Shown here in pieces: positions 63,536 through 64,000 of a stretch of DNA of 64,000 nucleotides. The stretch is from the NCBI GenBank assembly GCA_963704035.1, contig CAVPGR010000004.1, positions 1,674,001 to 1,738,000 of the forward strand, given 5' to 3'. A program made the translations under genes and the position numbers. A model generated the notes under the pieces. That model searched no databases. It had not been told where the DNA came from and worked only from the letters and a program-made list of their open reading frames with translations. Within the stretch, counting starts at the first letter, position 1, and every line of letters begins with the position of its first letter. The DNA comes from JAOSJL01 sp963704035. GTDB lineage: Bacteria > Actinomycetota > Acidimicrobiia > IMCC26256 > JAOSJL01.

Positions 63536-64000
63536 ATGCCGAGCGCACAGCGGTTCTTCGAACAAGCGGATATTCACCCAGTGGGTGAGTTGCTGACTAC
63601 GGGTCCGACACTCGAAACCCAAGATGCCGAGATCGCACTGCCACTACCCAGCGGTACGCACCCGCCCGACCTCGATGAAGACGAAGGCGACGTCGACACG
63701 TCGGAGCAGCGGGACATCTTCGAGCGAGACTTGCAGCGGTACGGGTGGGATGCGGTCGCGTTCTGACGCGCCCTACCACCACTACGGCCCAGGCCTATGG
63801 GGCATCTACTTCGTCGAAAACACTTTCATCGGGCTGCTCGACATCGCTCGCGAACAACTCCGCCGCGAACACGCTCACCGCCTTGACTGCGCATGGGTCG
63901 CGTGGGCACTCACCCGAGCGTTCTCCGCTCATGAGTTCTGCCACTTCCGCGTCGAGTTCGGCGGTACTCTCACCGAACTCGTCACCGATGCACCTGAGCT
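63536..64000 (+). CDS. HExxH-motif protein, 5' part (frameshifted, runs off the window)
   Basis: ATG 63536 gives MPSAQRFFEQADIHPVGELL, an acidic stretch DLDEDEGDVDTSEQ and FERDLQRYGWDAVAF to a stop at 63766. The next frame, open to the window end from ATG 63750, reads APYHHYGPGLWGIYFVENTF, IGLLDIAREQLRREHAHRLD and ALTRAFSAHEFCHFRVEFGG. The natural joint RYGWDAVAF-x-APYHHYG suggests one gene with a single shift near 63765. HEFCH is an HExxH zinc-metallopeptidase motif, as in ImmA/IrrE-type proteins. The product is truncated by the window edge. Confidence 0.55.

Noticed and set aside
51522..64000. CRISPR array or cas genes in the island
   Set aside because: No regularly spaced short direct repeats and no cas-like motifs were seen on either strand.

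Overview
The window is high-GC DNA from a member of the Actinomycetota. GTG starts are frequent, genes chain through 4-base ATGA/GTGA overlaps, and it encodes menaquinone synthesis, a mycothione-reductase-like flavoprotein, an LPxTG-type surface anchor and many actinobacterial families. The gene content looks most like Acidimicrobiia, but that placement is inference from general familiarity, not from a marker search.

Bases 1-7200 hold a very compact menaquinone locus: menB (end) and menA on +, menH on -, menD on +, then menF, menG and a MerR regulator on -. Neighbours overlap tail-to-tail or head-to-head with almost no intergenic DNA. After an enoyl-CoA hydratase, an MFS exporter and a CHASE-like sensor kinase comes a probable vitamin B12 block (10.6-16.7 kb). 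In it an ECF transporter operon (T, A, S) diverges from a cobalamin riboswitch that controls two exported proteins resembling the two halves of animal transcobalamin: an alpha-barrel protein with an LPATG anchor and a DUF4430 protein with a membrane anchor.

Bases 16.8-51.4 kb are mostly chromosomal housekeeping. They include a GH15 enzyme, a CPA1 antiporter, flavin reductase, acyl-CoA dehydrogenase, sulfotransferase, an APH(6)-like kinase, an HNH-HIT pair, a two-component system with ribB, and glutamate dehydrogenase. A TPP-riboswitch-controlled thiamine uptake operon (thiN-thiB-thiP-thiQ) follows, then transaldolase and 6-phosphogluconate dehydrogenase, redox enzymes, a SulP transporter and a hydrolase-cyclase fusion. 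A hairpin repeat family with a conserved TAT loop occurs three times, at 16.7 kb (twice) and 32.0 kb, with one compensatory base change.

From the tRNA-Arg(CCT) at 51.4 kb to the end the character changes. There is a broken transposase, an integrase-like protein without an obvious catalytic tyrosine, an AlpA-like excisionase and a cargo region. The cargo centres on a plus-strand gene set: a triple-S1 RNA-binding protein, a pentatricopeptide-repeat (PPR) protein apparently fused to a histidine kinase, a stand-alone receiver protein and a PIN nuclease. Facing it are a ComF-like phosphoribosyltransferase, a RecQ-tail fragment and a DprA-like SLOG protein. This PPR-kinase/REC/PIN set is the best candidate for an undescribed system. 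It resembles the layout of two-component-like phage defence (Detocs), but with RNA-oriented parts.

Single-base frameshifts interrupt at least a dozen otherwise intact genes before 51 kb and are much denser after it. I read most of them as sequence errors, and the island ones as errors or decay. Joined coordinates are given for such genes with the shift positions stated.
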